From Owenia fusiformis (lineage: Eukaryota; Annelida; Polychaeta; Sabellida; Oweniidae), in NCBI GenBank assembly GCA_903813345.2, contig CAIIXF020000003.1:1381609-1445608 (forward strand): 64,000 bases of DNA, given 5' to 3'. Below the pieces are notes generated by a model that searched no databases, had not been told where the DNA came from, and saw nothing but the letters and a program-made list of their open reading frames with translations. Both the position numbers and the translations under genes were made by a program. Positions 23,800 to 34,423 of this stretch are shown piece after piece (within the stretch, counting starts at the first letter, position 1; each line of letters begins with the position of its first letter).

Positions 23800-24072
23800 T
23801 TAATAACAACTTTTCAAGTACAAGTCAACACTCATATCTACTTCTTCAGGTGGAAGACCAATCATAACATCCAGAGGCATCTCTATCTCCCTTCCAAGCA
23901 TCATCATATTTGGTGTTAAATGAGTGCTGTCATGTGGAGTAGAACAATATGCCATTGCAATTGTTGGTAAGTATTCATCCCAATCTAGCTGATTCTCTGC
24001 CACGAACATGCTCAACATACTCTCCAAGCTTCGATTAAATCGTTCACACATTCCATCACTTTGGGGCCTATA
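23800..24072 (-). pseudogene. Ty3/gypsy integrase core fragment
   Basis: The minus strand encodes the classic integrase stretch around the catalytic Glu: YRPQSDGMCERFNRSL, then helix residues ending DWDEYLPTIAMAYCSTPHDS and a Thr-Pro / GRE-type block. This is the part after the second Asp of the DDE core, just before the C-terminal domain. The N-terminal HHCC finger and the first two catalytic Asp residues are missing. No LTRs were found nearby, so it is a short orphan fragment. Confidence 0.85.
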
Positions 24073-24145
24073 TGATGATATTCAGTAATCAAAAGTTCTT
24101 CTTTTTTGAAAAGTATAGTGTAGTAAAACCCTAAGGTTCATCTGC

Positions 24146-24400
24146 ATGCCACAGTCAAACTGCTGGACTAAGATTCATTGTTTGTATGAAGGTAGCTTTA
24201 TAGCCATCATAAAATATAGTTCTGTGTCTTTGAACCCCTGTGTTACATCTTTCAATAATACCAGGTCAAATAGTATGTCGCGAAACATCACGGCATATTC
24301 AGATACTTCATTACGTTCATCGGTTTCAAAACATATTCTATATCACCTCCAAATCATTTTTAATGGCTCTAATATAACTCTTTTAAGTTATTGTTGAGAC
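24146..24400 (-). pseudogene. Unrecognised coding-like run
   Basis: One minus frame reads FETDERNEVSEYAVMFRDI then LFDLVLLKDVTQGFKDTEL without stops. Composition is protein-like (acidic/hydrophobic alternation), but no family was recognised. It sits between gypsy integrase and the recombinase-like piece, so it is probably element-derived. Confidence 0.3.
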
Positions 24401-24439
24401 ACCAAAATCCAATCAAGAATATAACTATGTGTTCGTGAC

Positions 24440-24994
24440 ACATTTTATATAGGGTGACCAATGGAATGGTGGACATAATCGATATCTCCCTCAATAATCT
24501 GAGTGCTATCCCATCGCACGGTTCTAGAATTAAAAGAATCCTGCCTCTGTTTTATACAGGAGATGTTCAGATGGTAGTATCTATTACCATCATATGGCGT
24601 GATTTGATCGGTTCCGGGAATTAACTCCCTCTCCTTGTGGCGTACTATAATTCGGTCCTCTTCATGAGCACGGTAGTTGCTCACTGTTTTTGGTCACTCT
24701 GAAAATGACTGAAATTTTTTGTTCACTAGATCATACCATATCATATCATAGGTTCCAAAGGCGCATTTGTTCCTCCAATGAAGCTACCTCTTCAGGTGAT
24801 ATTAGGTTACACCCCAAGTTGAGGAATAGAAGAAATTTAGACATGGACTGGAGGTAGTTCTTCACAGTTATTCTTCTGGACTCATCATTGTCATCCAAAA
24901 ATGTCTCAATCACATTAAATTGTTCTAATAGCTGGTAGATTGAATTTATATCTTCCAGCCCTTCCTCCATTAAACCCAACAAGTAGCCTATCAT
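24440..24994 (-). pseudogene. Possible tyrosine-recombinase core-binding remnant plus unknown ORF
   Basis: 24994-24746 encodes an open stretch with ESRRITVKNYLQSMSKFLLF and ISPEEVASLEEQMRLW. The T-x-x-N-Y-L-x(2)-[LM]-x-x-F-x-x-[FL] spacing resembles the N-terminal SAM-like core-binding domain of tyrosine recombinases. The catalytic R-K-H-R-H-Y part is not present. 24684-24445 is a second open run (NRYYHLNISCIKQRQDSF) that I cannot place. DIRS sequence immediately upstream on the same strand makes a DIRS-type or related recombinase origin plausible. Confidence 0.35.
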
Positions 24995-25229
24995 ATAGGC
25001 TTCCTATTTCGCTAATCTCACTGTTTGCATTCCACCGCTCCTCCCTGTTCACCACTCAACATACTGGGTCTTAATTCTGACTACAATTTCGGGCAATTTT
25101 CTGTTTTTTCTGTAGATTGTTTTGGGATCTTTATAACTATATCTTTGCCCTGCTTCAGGTATGAGATATATGAATCAGAGTTCTGCTGGAGTTTGTGGGT
25201 CCTAGAAAAGTTTACAGTCCACACATTCA

Positions 25230-25760
25230 CACACATATAATTAGCTCAACTGTCATAGACAAAGTAGACCAGGTTTGTGTCTCCGTTCAATGGAATTTTA
25301 CTATTCTTGGGCCGGCAAATATAGGGCGGTTATGGTAGCTATTGCATTTTGATGTATTAAATCCAAAATCCTTGGTATAAATCGGAACAGGGGGTTCACA
25401 AAATTGTTCTCCAATCCCCAGTTTTGATGAGCTAGGGCATCTATACCCTCCAATCCTGGGTCCCAGACCTGCTGTTGTATCGTGGTAGCTGAGCATGTCT
25501 ATGCGGTGTGGGCCCCATACATTGTTGACTACCGTGAATAACTTTCGGTGTAACATCCAGTCTATATTGCTTTGGCGATTTGCGCAAGATACAAACTTGG
25601 CCCACCCTGATTGTTTACATACGCCAGAGCTGTAGTATCGTCTGTCAAGATCTGTATTGAGAGCCCCTTTATGTGAGGTAAAATGTTTGTAGCGCAAGAT
25701 AAATGGCCATAAGCTTCTGGTGATTGGATGACTGCTAGGACATTCTGTTTCACCATAATA
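25230..25760 (-). pseudogene. DIRS-type retroelement RNase H/post-RT fragment
   Basis: Minus-strand pieces in order are ILTDDTTALAYVNNQGG (RNase H-like D-N-T-[TS]-x-x-A-Y-[IV]-N-x-Q-G-G), then KLFTVVNNVWGPHRIDML (the W-G-P-x-x-x-D-x-F/L-A signature) and DPRIGGYRC. In another frame follow ENNFVNPLFRFIPRILDLI and ATITALYLPAQE (N-x-x-x-N-P-P-F-x-L-I-x-x-[IV]-L and the P-x-W/L-P-x-Q block). These are diagnostic of DIRS/Ngaro polyproteins downstream of the reverse transcriptase. The frame switches at least twice. The RT core and split terminal repeats are not seen. Confidence 0.8.
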
Positions 25761-25764
25761 TCAA

Positions 25765-26220
25765 CAAATTAAGAGATGGTCCTTAAATAATTTGTTTGTA
25801 TGTCACAATTTCACTTTAGTTTTCAAATATGTAATCAGATTTTGATAATAATTGAAATTAAAAAAGTTATTAAAGAAAAAGTGACCATTGAACAATTCTG
25901 TCCAGGCTACTAACTAGTAGTAGACTAGACTAGTAGTGTATAACATACACATACTAAGTACTCCTGAGACATCATGTTTTTTTCTTATTGCAGAATGGAA
26001 TACAAATATAAAAAAAATATATGTACAGCAGATCTATTCCTAAGATTATTTTATTGCTCCAGCACTTACTTGCATATTCTCTTAGTTAAATAAAAGATTA
26101 ACTTTCCTCAGTTTTTCACCATGGTGTTTGGCAAACAAGTCAACAGCAACATTTAGGTCAATGGGCTTTCAATAATGGGTGTACATAAGAGCTAGCCCAG
26201 AAAGTCTTTTTATTATATAA
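25765..26220. other. No gene seen
   Basis: AT-rich sequence with no open frame, repeat or splice-bounded exon recognised. Confidence 0.4.
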
Positions 26221-26228
26221 GTTGATAA

Positions 26229-26508
26229 TTACTGTACAAAGGTATGTTTTCCAATTTTCCCAAAACTTTTAATTTTGGAATTGCCTGTGTTCTGAAGTTC
26301 AGAAAGGTTTGATTTGAGGTCAACAAGTTTAGTTTGAGCGACATCGAGGTTTGATTTTTTTAAAGCATCGATCTCTTCTGTGCCCAGCTGCGACTGATCT
26401 TCATGCACTAATGTATCAATAGTGGGAAGAAAAAGCGGTGAGAAAACCATTGTAAATTCAAGATCACTTTTTAATCTAGGTTCAGCAATTTCACTGTCAT
26501 CTGATTCT
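26229..26508 (-). CDS. Candidate terminal exon, acidic then helical
   Basis: The minus frame follows a good acceptor (TCATATCTCCAG|AATCAG). It encodes SDDSEIAEPRLKSDLEF, then a long amphipathic run (GTEEIDALKKSNLDVAQTKL, LKSNLSELQN) and a stop at 26229. An acidic patch followed by a predicted coiled coil resembles the other orphan exons in this region (36.0, 43.1 and 46.8 kb). No known domain was recognised. Confidence 0.4.
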
Positions 26509-26703
26509 GGAGATATGAGAGATATTTGGAATAGACAAAAATGAAACATTCTGGGTCTTTTCAAACTCATAAAATATTTACAGATGATAATTTATACAAA
26601 AGCATACTGTATCATACATAGATCCAAGGATTGTTCACAAATAAGTTTATGTGTGCGGATTTATGAATATTTTCGCCTAAAAGTCACTCTTTTTAGCTAA
26701 TTT

Positions 26704-26817
26704 TTAATGTCCAAATTTCTGCGGTGAGTTGAAAAGAGGTGCCATCAATTTTAAAGCTGCATTTCTAAGGTCTAAGTTCCACTGATGAATTGCCAGATAC
26801 AGATTTATATTTGCCAT
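26704..26817 (-). pseudogene. Element-protein fragment in repeat unit 1
   Basis: ATG at 26817 opens MANINLYLAIHQWNLDLRNA, then AALKLMAPLFNSPQKFGH and stop. It aligns with the 22.6-kb fragment (NIYLAMCERNWNLRNAAIK) and with LMAPLF at 12.1 kb. It ends abruptly, so the unit captured only part of the protein. Confidence 0.55.
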
Positions 26818-27222
26818 CACATCTGGTTTAAGGAATTTGTTCCACATTGGAAACGTAATATTCAAAGGCATCCCCAAACTAAGTCATTTTCAGCAAACTT
26901 TATTTTGAAACAAATGATTCTTCAAAATGTTAGTTCTTGGTTGCAAAGTCCTGTTATATATTTGCAACACTTCCTTCGAGACTCACTAGATCTTAGTGTG
27001 TCTCAAAGCCTATATGTTGCTTGAATGGCCTCAGTTGTTCAAAGTATATTGCTTCCTATGATTGGAGAATAAAAAAGTGAGTTCTCTTAAAATGTTTTGC
27101 AATTTAAAGCAATGTTAAAGATGATCCCTTGTGAATTTTCTTGGCAAATGAATGTACTTTTGTTCTTTTGTGTGCAGATTTATGAATATTTTCGCCTAAA
27201 AGTCACTCTTTTTAGCTAATTT

Positions 27223-27336
27223 TTAATGTCCAAATTTCTGCGGTGAGTTGAAAAGAGGTGCCATCAATTTTAAAGCTGCATTTCTAAGGTCTAAGTTCCA
27301 CTGATGAATTGCCAGATACAGATTTATATTTGCCAT
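27223..27336 (-). pseudogene. Element-protein fragment in repeat unit 2
   Basis: The sequence is identical to the fragment in unit 1, shifted by 519 bases. It carries the same N-x-W-[DN]-L-[DR]-x-R-N-A-A pattern and the same stop. Confidence 0.55.
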
Positions 27337-27741
27337 CACATCTGGTTTAAGGAATTTGTTCCACATTGGAAACGTAATATTCAAAGGCATCCCCAAACTA
27401 AGTCATTTTCAGCAAACTTTATTTTGAAACAAATGATTCTTCAAAATGTTAGTTCTTGGTTGCAAAGTCCTGTTATATATTTGCAACACTTCCTTCGAGA
27501 CTCACTAGATCTTAGTGTGTCTCAAAGCCTATATGTTGCTTGAATGGCCTCAGTTGTTCAAAGTATATTGCTTCCTATGATTGGAGAATAAAAAAGTGAG
27601 TTCTCTTAAAATGTTTTGCAATTTAAAGCAATGTTAAAGATGATCCCTTGTGAATTTTCTTGGCAAATGAATGTACTTTTGTTCTTTTGTGTGCAGATTT
27701 ATGAATATTTTCGCCTAAAAGTCACTCTTTTTAGCTAATTT

Positions 27742-27855
27742 TTAATGTCCAAATTTCTGCGGTGAGTTGAAAAGAGGTGCCATCAATTTTAAAGCTGCAT
27801 TTCTAAGGTCTAAGTTCCACTGATGAATTGCCAGATACAGATTTATATTTGCCAT
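27742..27855 (-). pseudogene. Element-protein fragment in repeat unit 3
   Basis: A third identical copy, 1038 bases from the first. The lack of any difference among copies means the triplication is very young or has been homogenised. Confidence 0.55.
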
Positions 27856-28214
27856 CACATCTGGTTTAAGGAATTTGTTCCACATTGGAAACGTAATATT
27901 CAAAGGCATCCCCAAACTAAGTCATTTTCAGCAAACTTTATTTTGAAACAAATGATTCTTCAAAATGTTAGTTCTTGGTTGCAAAGTCCTGTTATATATT
28001 TGCAACACTTCCTTCGAGACTCACTAGATCTTAGTGTGTCTCAAAGCCTATATGTTGCTTGAATGGCCTCAGTTGTTCAAAGTATATTGCTTCCTATGAT
28101 TGGAGAATAAAAAAGTGAGTTCTCTTAAAATGTTTTGCAATTTAAAGCAATGTTAAAGATGATCCCTTGTGAATTTTCTTGGCAAATGAATGTACTTTTG
28201 TTCTTTGCTGTTTG

Positions 28215-28535
28215 AAAAAGCTATTTAACATGATGTGGGTGGCACTTTCTTGTGTCACCTTGTACCTTTGTCTTCCAAAACTGGTCTTGCTTTGATTACG
28301 TGAGTGTCATTGTGAAATTCCCCCTCACCAGATCCTGATTGTCTTTAACTATTGACAATGATTTCTTTTTCTAAACTATTGACATCTAGAATATCATGTA
28401 TGAAGTACGAAAAACGTACACTATATGACATAAAGAATATTGCTTGCAAATAACGAGCAATTCTAGTGTTTATTTGCTTCGAATTGCATGTTATAACCAG
28501 TAATCATCACTGACAGAACGCAGACAATAACTGCA
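28215..28535. other. No gene seen
   Basis: Spacer between the 519-bp array and the 164-170-bp array. No coding or structural feature was recognised. Confidence 0.35.
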
Positions 28536-28539
28536 TATA

Positions 28540-29000
28540 TGGAACACAAATATATGCAGCTGCATATAACAAACATCCACGGAGAATACTGACTGCATAT
28601 ACGGGTACTGTCACTGAGTATATTTGCTTATATTCAGACATACTTTGCATATTTGCTGTTTACTTGTGATTATATGCAGCGCAGAGACTGCATGTATCTG
28701 CTTATTTGGGACAGACAAATATAAGCAGCTGCATATAACAAACATCCACGGAGAATACTGACTGCATATTTGGGTACTGTCACTGAGTATATTTGCTTAT
28801 ATTCAGACATACTTTGCATATTTGCTGTTTACTTGTGATTATATGCAGCGCAGAAACTGCATATACCTGCTTATTTGGGACAAATATAAGCAGCTGCATA
28901 TAACAAACATCCACGGAGAATACTAACTGCATATACGGGTACTGTCACTGAGTATATTTGCTTATATTCAGACATACTTTGCATATTTGCATATCTCTTG
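28540..29000. repeat. Three diverged ~165-170-bp tandem units rich in AGCTGCATATA
   Basis: AACAAACATCCACGGAGAAT occurs at 28568, 28738 and 28902, with matching flanks ACTGTCACTGAGTATATTTG and CAGACATACTTTGCATATTT. Each unit contains the near-palindrome TATAAGCAGCTGCATATA. Spacing is 170 then 164. Confidence 0.85.
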
Positions 29001-29154
29001 TTGGTAAAAAATGTGAAGATTTTTACTAAAACTTCTGTAGGCATCAGCTCTTACATTCTGAAAAAATGATTAGCACCATATTAAAACCATGCTTTATTAA
29101 TGAGTTGGTTTTGATATAAAGAGAAAATTACCTCTAGGCATCAATTGAAATCTA

Positions 29155-29640
29155 GACGGACCTGTTATGCAATAAGGTTCTATCTCCAACCAGCCCAAGA
29201 TACTGAGGTCCCATCTGTTTTTCTGTTTGTCCACATGCCAAACCTTGGCCATATATACTGAGGTCCCATCTAAATAATGTATTTTTTAATTTATTTCAAA
29301 ATGTCATTCTATAAAACTTCAATTGGCATCAATACTTCAGTTAATGGACATCCTATCAATTTATATTTTATAACTCTTGTATGACACATTCTTTGCGTAC
29401 AGTTTGTATTTCTTTATTGGAAAATACTTCAACAGCAGATCTCTAAAATGCTTTGTTTTCACTGAATCTTTGGTTATTATTTCAAACAATTCTGCCATAA
29501 TATGAAGATCATCACAACAAAGCAAAATGGTGCCATCAGCACTCTTTTGGAACATTTTCAGCCTTCTTTACCAACTCCTCCCACGCCTTTTTTTCTCTGA
29601 AAATCACAGATGTAGATATTGGTATCTAAAAGAAAAACCT
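29155..29640 (-). repeat. Element-gene repeat, copy 1 (partner at 57.6-58.0 kb)
   Basis: It is nearly the same sequence as 57590-58035 in the same orientation, and 29752-29880 is a partial third copy. On the minus strand an acceptor-like GTGATTTTCAG at about 29605 precedes KKAWEELVKKAENV. In a shifted frame follows ILLCCDDLHIMAELFEI then KTKHFRDLLLKYF, so an element exon with a frame break is likely. A short internal duplication (CACATGCCAAACCT.. / GAGGTCCCAT) is present in both copies. Confidence 0.6.
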
Positions 29641-30057
29641 GTATGCACTAAGGTAAAATTATTTTGAGATGGAAGCTTCTATCTACAAATCAACATGAAT
29701 GAATGAGTATTAACACATACATATTCTAATTATTAAGCATTTTCAATATTTCAGGGCTTCATTTGGCATCAATACTTAATCAGTGGACATCCTGTTACAT
29801 GTTATAACTCTTGTATGACACATTCTTTACGTACAGTTTGTATTTCTTTATTGGAAAATATATCAACAGCAGATCTCTAAAGTGAAATATCAAGTTTTAT
29901 AGTATTTTTTCTTTTACTAGACATTTCCCTATAGTTAAATTTACTGTACATATTCTCAATTCTTTAAGTAACAAATTCAAATCAAAATCTAGATATCAAG
30001 TGAATATTTCATTTTAAAAGAGTTTTTGCTATATCTCGAAACTGCTTGGATAAACAT

Positions 30058-30190
30058 TTAGGTAGTCTTCAAATCAAATGACAAATAAAGATTTGATAGA
30101 TTATTATATCTAAGTAGACCTATATCTAATTGTCTCGACAATATTTTGTTTATGACTGAGACTGACTTACGTTTTACTTTATAACTCAGT
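30058..30190. repeat. Dispersed repeat, partner at 50.76 kb
   Basis: CTTCAAATCAAATGACAAAT through TATAACTCAGTAGG recurs at 50764-50900 with about 8 percent differences, in the same orientation. Confidence 0.8.
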
Positions 30191-30430
30191 AGGATAGATT
30201 TTTGTTGACTGAAAATATTATTTAAATACTGTTTATGGCTAACTTTATAGACTAATGTTAATCTGTTCAAATTCATGCACATCATATGAGGTCTCCTGGA
30301 AACTTCTGCTGGGTGAGACTCAAAATTTTATGTAAGTGACATTATTCTTTTCCGATTCAATCAGTTTTTAGATTTCAATGGATCGACCTTGAACTTTGAA
30401 TAAACGAAAATAAATTCAATATAACCTCCA

Positions 30431-30571
30431 TCATTTGAATGTCGAGCCCATCCTCTTCATCACCTGACATCTCTCCCCCACTTCATCCAACTCCAATCCA
30501 GATTGAAAGAAATCAATAGCACGTTGTTTAGCAGCTCTTTTTGACGTTGATTGGGCAGTGTTTTCAGCCAT
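30431..30571 (-). CDS. Candidate first exon, small basic/acidic protein
   Basis: ATG at 30571 opens MAENTAQSTSKKRAAKQRAI then DFFQSGLELDEVG. At a G5 run (about 30473-30477) the frame appears to slip. One extra G would give an in-frame GEMSGDEEDGLDIQMMEV ending at GAG|GTTATA. As written, the uncorrected frame stops at 30431. A basic then acidic N terminus with no further domain is seen. The homopolymer could be a sequencing error or a real frameshift. Confidence 0.4.
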   Translation of the reverse strand: MAENTAQSTSKRAAKQRAIDFFQSGLELDEVGERCQVMKRMGSTFK

Positions 30572-30639
30572 TAGAAAAGGCATGTGCCGAGAGTCTCATG
30601 AAACTTTGTTCTGAAGGTATACAAGTATATATAAGACCC

Positions 30640-31255
30640 TGTATAAATTTCGGTTAAGTCCACAAATCACAATCAACATCAATGTTTTATGAATAGTATC
30701 CACGGGAAATATAATACACTGAATAAAATGGCGCCTCGTAAATTTTTGTGTATTTTGGTAAAAGAGTAATTAATGTTTTTGAAATTGAAGTCATTTATCG
30801 ATGGTTATGTTGATTTGAAAATGAATTTTGAAATTAAGTTAAAAATTATGTTTTTTTGGAGTTTAGATTTTTGAAACTGACAATGATGATATATGTAATA
30901 GTTTTGCAATGAATAGTATTTAAGTGTTTGTGTACTTATCATTAGAAACTAATGTGTAAGGGTTATGATATTCATGATATTTATATTCTTCTGGGGCTTA
31001 TAGTTTGATGACTATGTATGATTGGATATTGATTCTTGAAGATATGTTGTTAAACAATATCTAATGAAGAATTTTTATGATGCTTATTTAATTTCAAAAA
31101 ATCATATCTACAAATGGCTGTTAATTATTAGTCCAATTGGTAGAAATGATCATTTGCCCCAATTGGGGTTTCCTGAAAAGAAGAAAAAATTAATCAATAT
31201 ATAATGTGCAAAATTCATAAATTTGTAAATCTCTTTTTGAAGAATTGGTAGTCCA
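30640..31255. other. No gene seen
   Basis: Very AT-rich with no open frames or recognisable repeats. Confidence 0.4.
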
Positions 31256-31259
31256 TTGT

Positions 31260-31510
31260 TTTTGGTTACAGGTTCATTAGGCCAAGTATTGTATCTTCAA
31301 TGGTGTGTAAGGTGTTGGTGACAGCTTCAATTCTTATTTTAATCTCAACTATCTCTTGTAGTTGATGTTGCAGCTCATGTATCTACTGTTGGATTGTGTT
31401 GAGGCTTGAGGTTGCTTTGCTTTGAGAATTTCTATGTTATGGTCTCTCAGTCTCTGCAGGCCCTCTAAACATTCTTTTAGATATGTTTTTTCTTGTATGA
31501 GATTGTGTAA
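31260..31510 (-). pseudogene. Coiled-coil coding remnant
   Basis: Minus-strand pieces ECLEGLQRLRDHNIEILKAK and, in another frame after a stop, IHELQHQLQEIVEIKIRIEA then NTLHTIEDTILGLMNL-stop. The heptad pattern is clear. A frame change and one stop separate the halves. It was probably an element ORF1-like coiled coil or the end of a small host protein. Two CCAAT-type ATTGG words lie just 5' at 31556-31595. Confidence 0.4.
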
Positions 31511-31689
31511 TAATTGTTCTGTAATTGACTGTTATTATATAGTGATCATGCTGCATTCTGATTGGTTGAAATAATGATCTGTGTGTTGATTGGACAGTAG
31601 CTTTTATATGGTATTTAGTGTCTTGTTGAATGTTTTTATTTTTTGTTTTTATTCTTAAGTGAAAATGAATAATGTTTAACATTCCCCTT

Positions 31690-32870
31690 AACTTTTTCTT
31701 TGAGAACCAATATAATATATATTTCGAAGTTAAAACATGTAATATTATTTTGTATTTAATAAATTATTTAGTTTTTGTTACTTTTGTATTTTTGATGAAA
31801 TTGGTGGTTAAAATTGAATGTTACATTTAAATTAATTTAGAAAAAATATACTTCAGCTAGTGTTGATGAATTCAATTTCAATTTGAGATATTATCACTTG
31901 ATATTATCCCGTAGACAGCAATACAATAAAGACAACATTTTAGTACATGCCCATAGAAACAATGGGTTCATACACAAACAGGGCCTATTGACGAACATAT
32001 AATTATGAGATATTTCCAAAGCTACTACAACACCTAAAGAGGGTGTAGTTGCTGGATAATTGAGGCATTTAAACCTTTTCTAAAGTGTCCAAGTATGTAC
32101 ATCACTTAATGCCTCTTATAAATGAGGTGTGCGTCAATAATTCAACATGTTGAACGCAATGTAGATCCGGCTTCGTTTATTATTTGGATTCCTTAGTAGC
32201 CTTCTATGCAGGGCCATAAGACATGTCATACTTTTACGCTAACTGTTATGCCTAGTGATGTTCCCGGTATTGTTTATACTCAGCCTATTTTTCAGTCCTC
32301 AAACGTTGTGAACAGCTGATCAACTGTGTTTGAGACGAATGTCTCTGATGATCACAATATCATTCTTCCCTAGGTTTTCACCTCGTCGTTTGCTTGTGGA
32401 TAAGAAGTTGTTAAAATGTTCTCTAATGGCAGCTTCTTCTTAATTCATATTGGACTTCCATTATCTACAAATATGTTCGAAAAGAGTGATGATTCTATGA
32501 TAGAATGGTAGATGTGTATATCTCACGACGGATGAACCCCATATCCAAACCGACCGTACATAACTGCTTTATCCTATACCAAGTAAAGTTTTCAGGGGCA
32601 TATGGCCATTTCAATAGTACAAGGTGTAAAAATAAACAAATCATTCATATGCAAAGTCATATTATTGCATTTCCACTTCTAAATTTTAAATACATTGATA
32701 ACTTTTTGAAATACAAAAGTGTTGTTAAACAATGTAGAACTGTCTCTACAACAATACTTGTATAACACTAGATTAACTGTATCTAAAAGTCTAAACATGT
32801 GAAAAGTCAAAATAGAATTTTGATTACTTTGTATCCAAGTAACATGGTATTAATACTCCTGAGACTGTGA
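31690..32870. other. No gene seen
   Basis: AT-rich DNA. The open frame at 32505-32765 (plus) has no motif or splice support. Confidence 0.4.
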
Positions 32871-32874
32871 GCTT

Positions 32875-33436
32875 TCAGATTCTGAGCTGTCGATAGCATT
32901 GATTTTTCAGTTCTTCATGTTGTTTTGGAGTAGGATAGTGAGCTCTGATGAAGAGTCCAGCACATGAAGGTAGGACCATTCTTACTTGGGGACCCAAGAT
33001 ACCCCAAGCAGCTTGAACAAGCTGTCTGTATGCCACATGGCGCTTATGTCGATCAATTGGTCCATTGAATCAATTAGGATATTGCCTTTTATAGCTGCAT
33101 CTAGATTTAGTCTGTTAGTGCATAAACCAAGAAAGCCAGGATTAATAGTGATGCATCTATGAATATGTGGCGTCTCCTTCAGCTGGAAGAACTGTTCATT
33201 AAGGGCCCTTATCTGTGGAAAAGATCTGCAACAAACATTCTCCCTCCTGTCATCCATCGGCAGACAATTGCCACATGTAGAGCATTGTTGTGGAGGATTC
33301 CAAGGCTGCTGATGTGTCGTACGGCATGGATAAAGCAACACAGTTGATGAAGATAGTCTTTGGTTTGTGGGTAATACTCTAGTGGATCAGAAACGGCATG
33401 CCATAGAGACGACTGGATGTGATTGTCGTTCTCCAC
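32875..33436 (-). pseudogene. P2X7 cytoplasmic 'ballast'-like domain protein, copy 1
   Basis: The minus strand encodes, in order: STCGNCLPM, then RRENVCCRS, then HRCITINPGFLGLCTNRL. After a +/-1 frame change near 33060 come DRHKRHVAYRQLVQAAWGIL and VRMVLPSCAGLFIRAHYP, ending at a stop at 32875-32877. Cys spacing (C-x2-C, CC), the C-I-T block, the R-H-x-A-Y-R block and the L-P-S-C-x(4)-I-R-x-x-[FY]-P end match the zinc- and nucleotide-binding C-terminal ballast of vertebrate P2X7. No P2X channel core is present. Such free-standing domains are common in invertebrate genomes as DNA/element-associated proteins. The domain end is intact but the middle is frameshifted. Confidence 0.7.
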
Positions 33437-33559
33437 AAGGTTTGAAACAATTACCTTGGCTTGAACATTGAAAGATATGAGGCGTTGAATATTGATATCA
33501 TGATCATGATTGGTTAAATGAGAGACAATTTCAAAGTCCTAATGAACCCCCCCCCCCAG

Positions 33560-33720
33560 TTTTGCCGGCTTCTTTCCTGCCATCCCTCAACTTTCGAAAT
33601 CGTCTCCGATTTATAGTCATAGTCACATCCTCTATTCTTTGAGGAAACCACTCATTCATGGATTCCTGGGGTTCCATATCTCTTTCAGTCAATTTCTGTT
33701 TTACTGTTTTTGTCTAGTCA
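33560..33720 (-). CDS. Candidate exon, basic segment upstream of the P2X7-like domain
   Basis: An open minus run includes LTERDMEPQESMNEWFPQRI then TINRRRFRKLRDGRKEAGKT, followed by a poly-G run. TAAAACAG at its upstream side could serve as acceptor. The Arg/Lys-rich part would suit nucleic-acid binding. Its position between the HTH and the ballast-like domain suggests one gene. No family recognised. Confidence 0.4.
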
Positions 33721-33762
33721 TTGCTTTTAGCATTTAGATTTTTTACAGTTCCTAAGTTCAGT

Positions 33763-33945
33763 TCAGTTTCTAAATTTCTTAGCCCACCTGTAAATCAAAG
33801 ACTTGTTTGGACCATTTCTCACATGATGCTCTCTTTTAAATGCATATTGTATCTTTTTGAAAGAACCCGTTTTTAAATATTTTTCGACACAATAGGTCCT
33901 GACTTCAGTTGACCATGCCGTATTGTCTACTTATGACTAGCTACA
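33763..33945 (-). pseudogene. DUF4817-like helix-turn-helix domain
   Basis: The minus strand reads NTAWSTEVRTYCVEKYLKTG then SFKKIQYAFKREHHVRNGPN and KSLIYRWAKKFRN-stop. This is the [WY]-[ST]-x-E-x-R-x-[FY]-[CA]-V-E-x-Y, then S-x-[KR]-x-[IV]-Q-x-x-F, then P-x-[KR]-x-x-I-x-x-W-x-x-x-F pattern of the N-terminal HTH that precedes many mariner/IS630-like transposases and related proteins in invertebrates. It would bind transposon-end DNA. No DDE catalytic domain follows; the frame ends at 33763. Confidence 0.7.
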
Positions 33946-33949
33946 GTTA

Positions 33950-34420
33950 TTAATGTTTTCTGGAAGAACATTGAATGGAGTCTTTTCACCTGAAAAATGA
34001 AAAATAAATACTAATATTTACAGGGTTATAACATAAAAGGTGGGTTGTATTTTTTTGAAACACCCTGTATTTCTTAAATTGTATACATGTATACGGTCAT
34101 AATTAAAATGATTTGAAATCTATATAGATCTATATCTTGATAATGTCATTTCGAAGTTTTACTTCCGAATATTCTGTTGCCGTTGTTGCAACTTGTTCCC
34201 CTGGTACAGTTTGATGCAATGTTAATTATCAATATTGTCAATTATGCATTTTCTGGACAGACAGACAGATGGACAGACGTGCCCAGGCCGACAATATGGC
34301 CCCACACTATGTGGTGGGGACATGAAAAGTGGTCTAACTTCACAATAGAAAAAGCAATGAATACAATGTAATTTTGCAAAATAAGGGCCAGTACAAACCC
34401 TAACTTAAATGATTTGTACT
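33950..34420. other. No gene seen; short GACA repeat
   Basis: AT-rich spacer with a (GACA)n-like patch (ACAGACAGACAGATGGACAG) at about 34258. Confidence 0.4.
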
Positions 34421-34423
34421 TAC

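Larger units (their letters stand above)
26651..28206. repeat. 519-bp unit triplicated head to tail
   Basis: Copies start at 26651, 27170 and 27689 and appear identical except for one base near the start of copy 1 (gtgtgcGg versus gtgtgcAg). The left junction follows TAAGTTTAT. The right junction is at TTCTTT|GCTG. Each unit carries the same minus-strand fragment of an element protein. The open frame at 26785 and its two repeats (plus strand) are shadows on the opposite strand. Confidence 0.95.

Noticed and set aside
26785-27024. 79-residue plus-strand frame repeated three times
   Set aside because: Shadow of the minus-strand element-protein fragment and of the 519-bp array; copy identity reflects duplication, not selection.
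28540-29000. CRISPR-like direct repeats
   Set aside because: Units of 164-170 bp with no short-repeat/unique-spacer alternation, in a eukaryotic genome.
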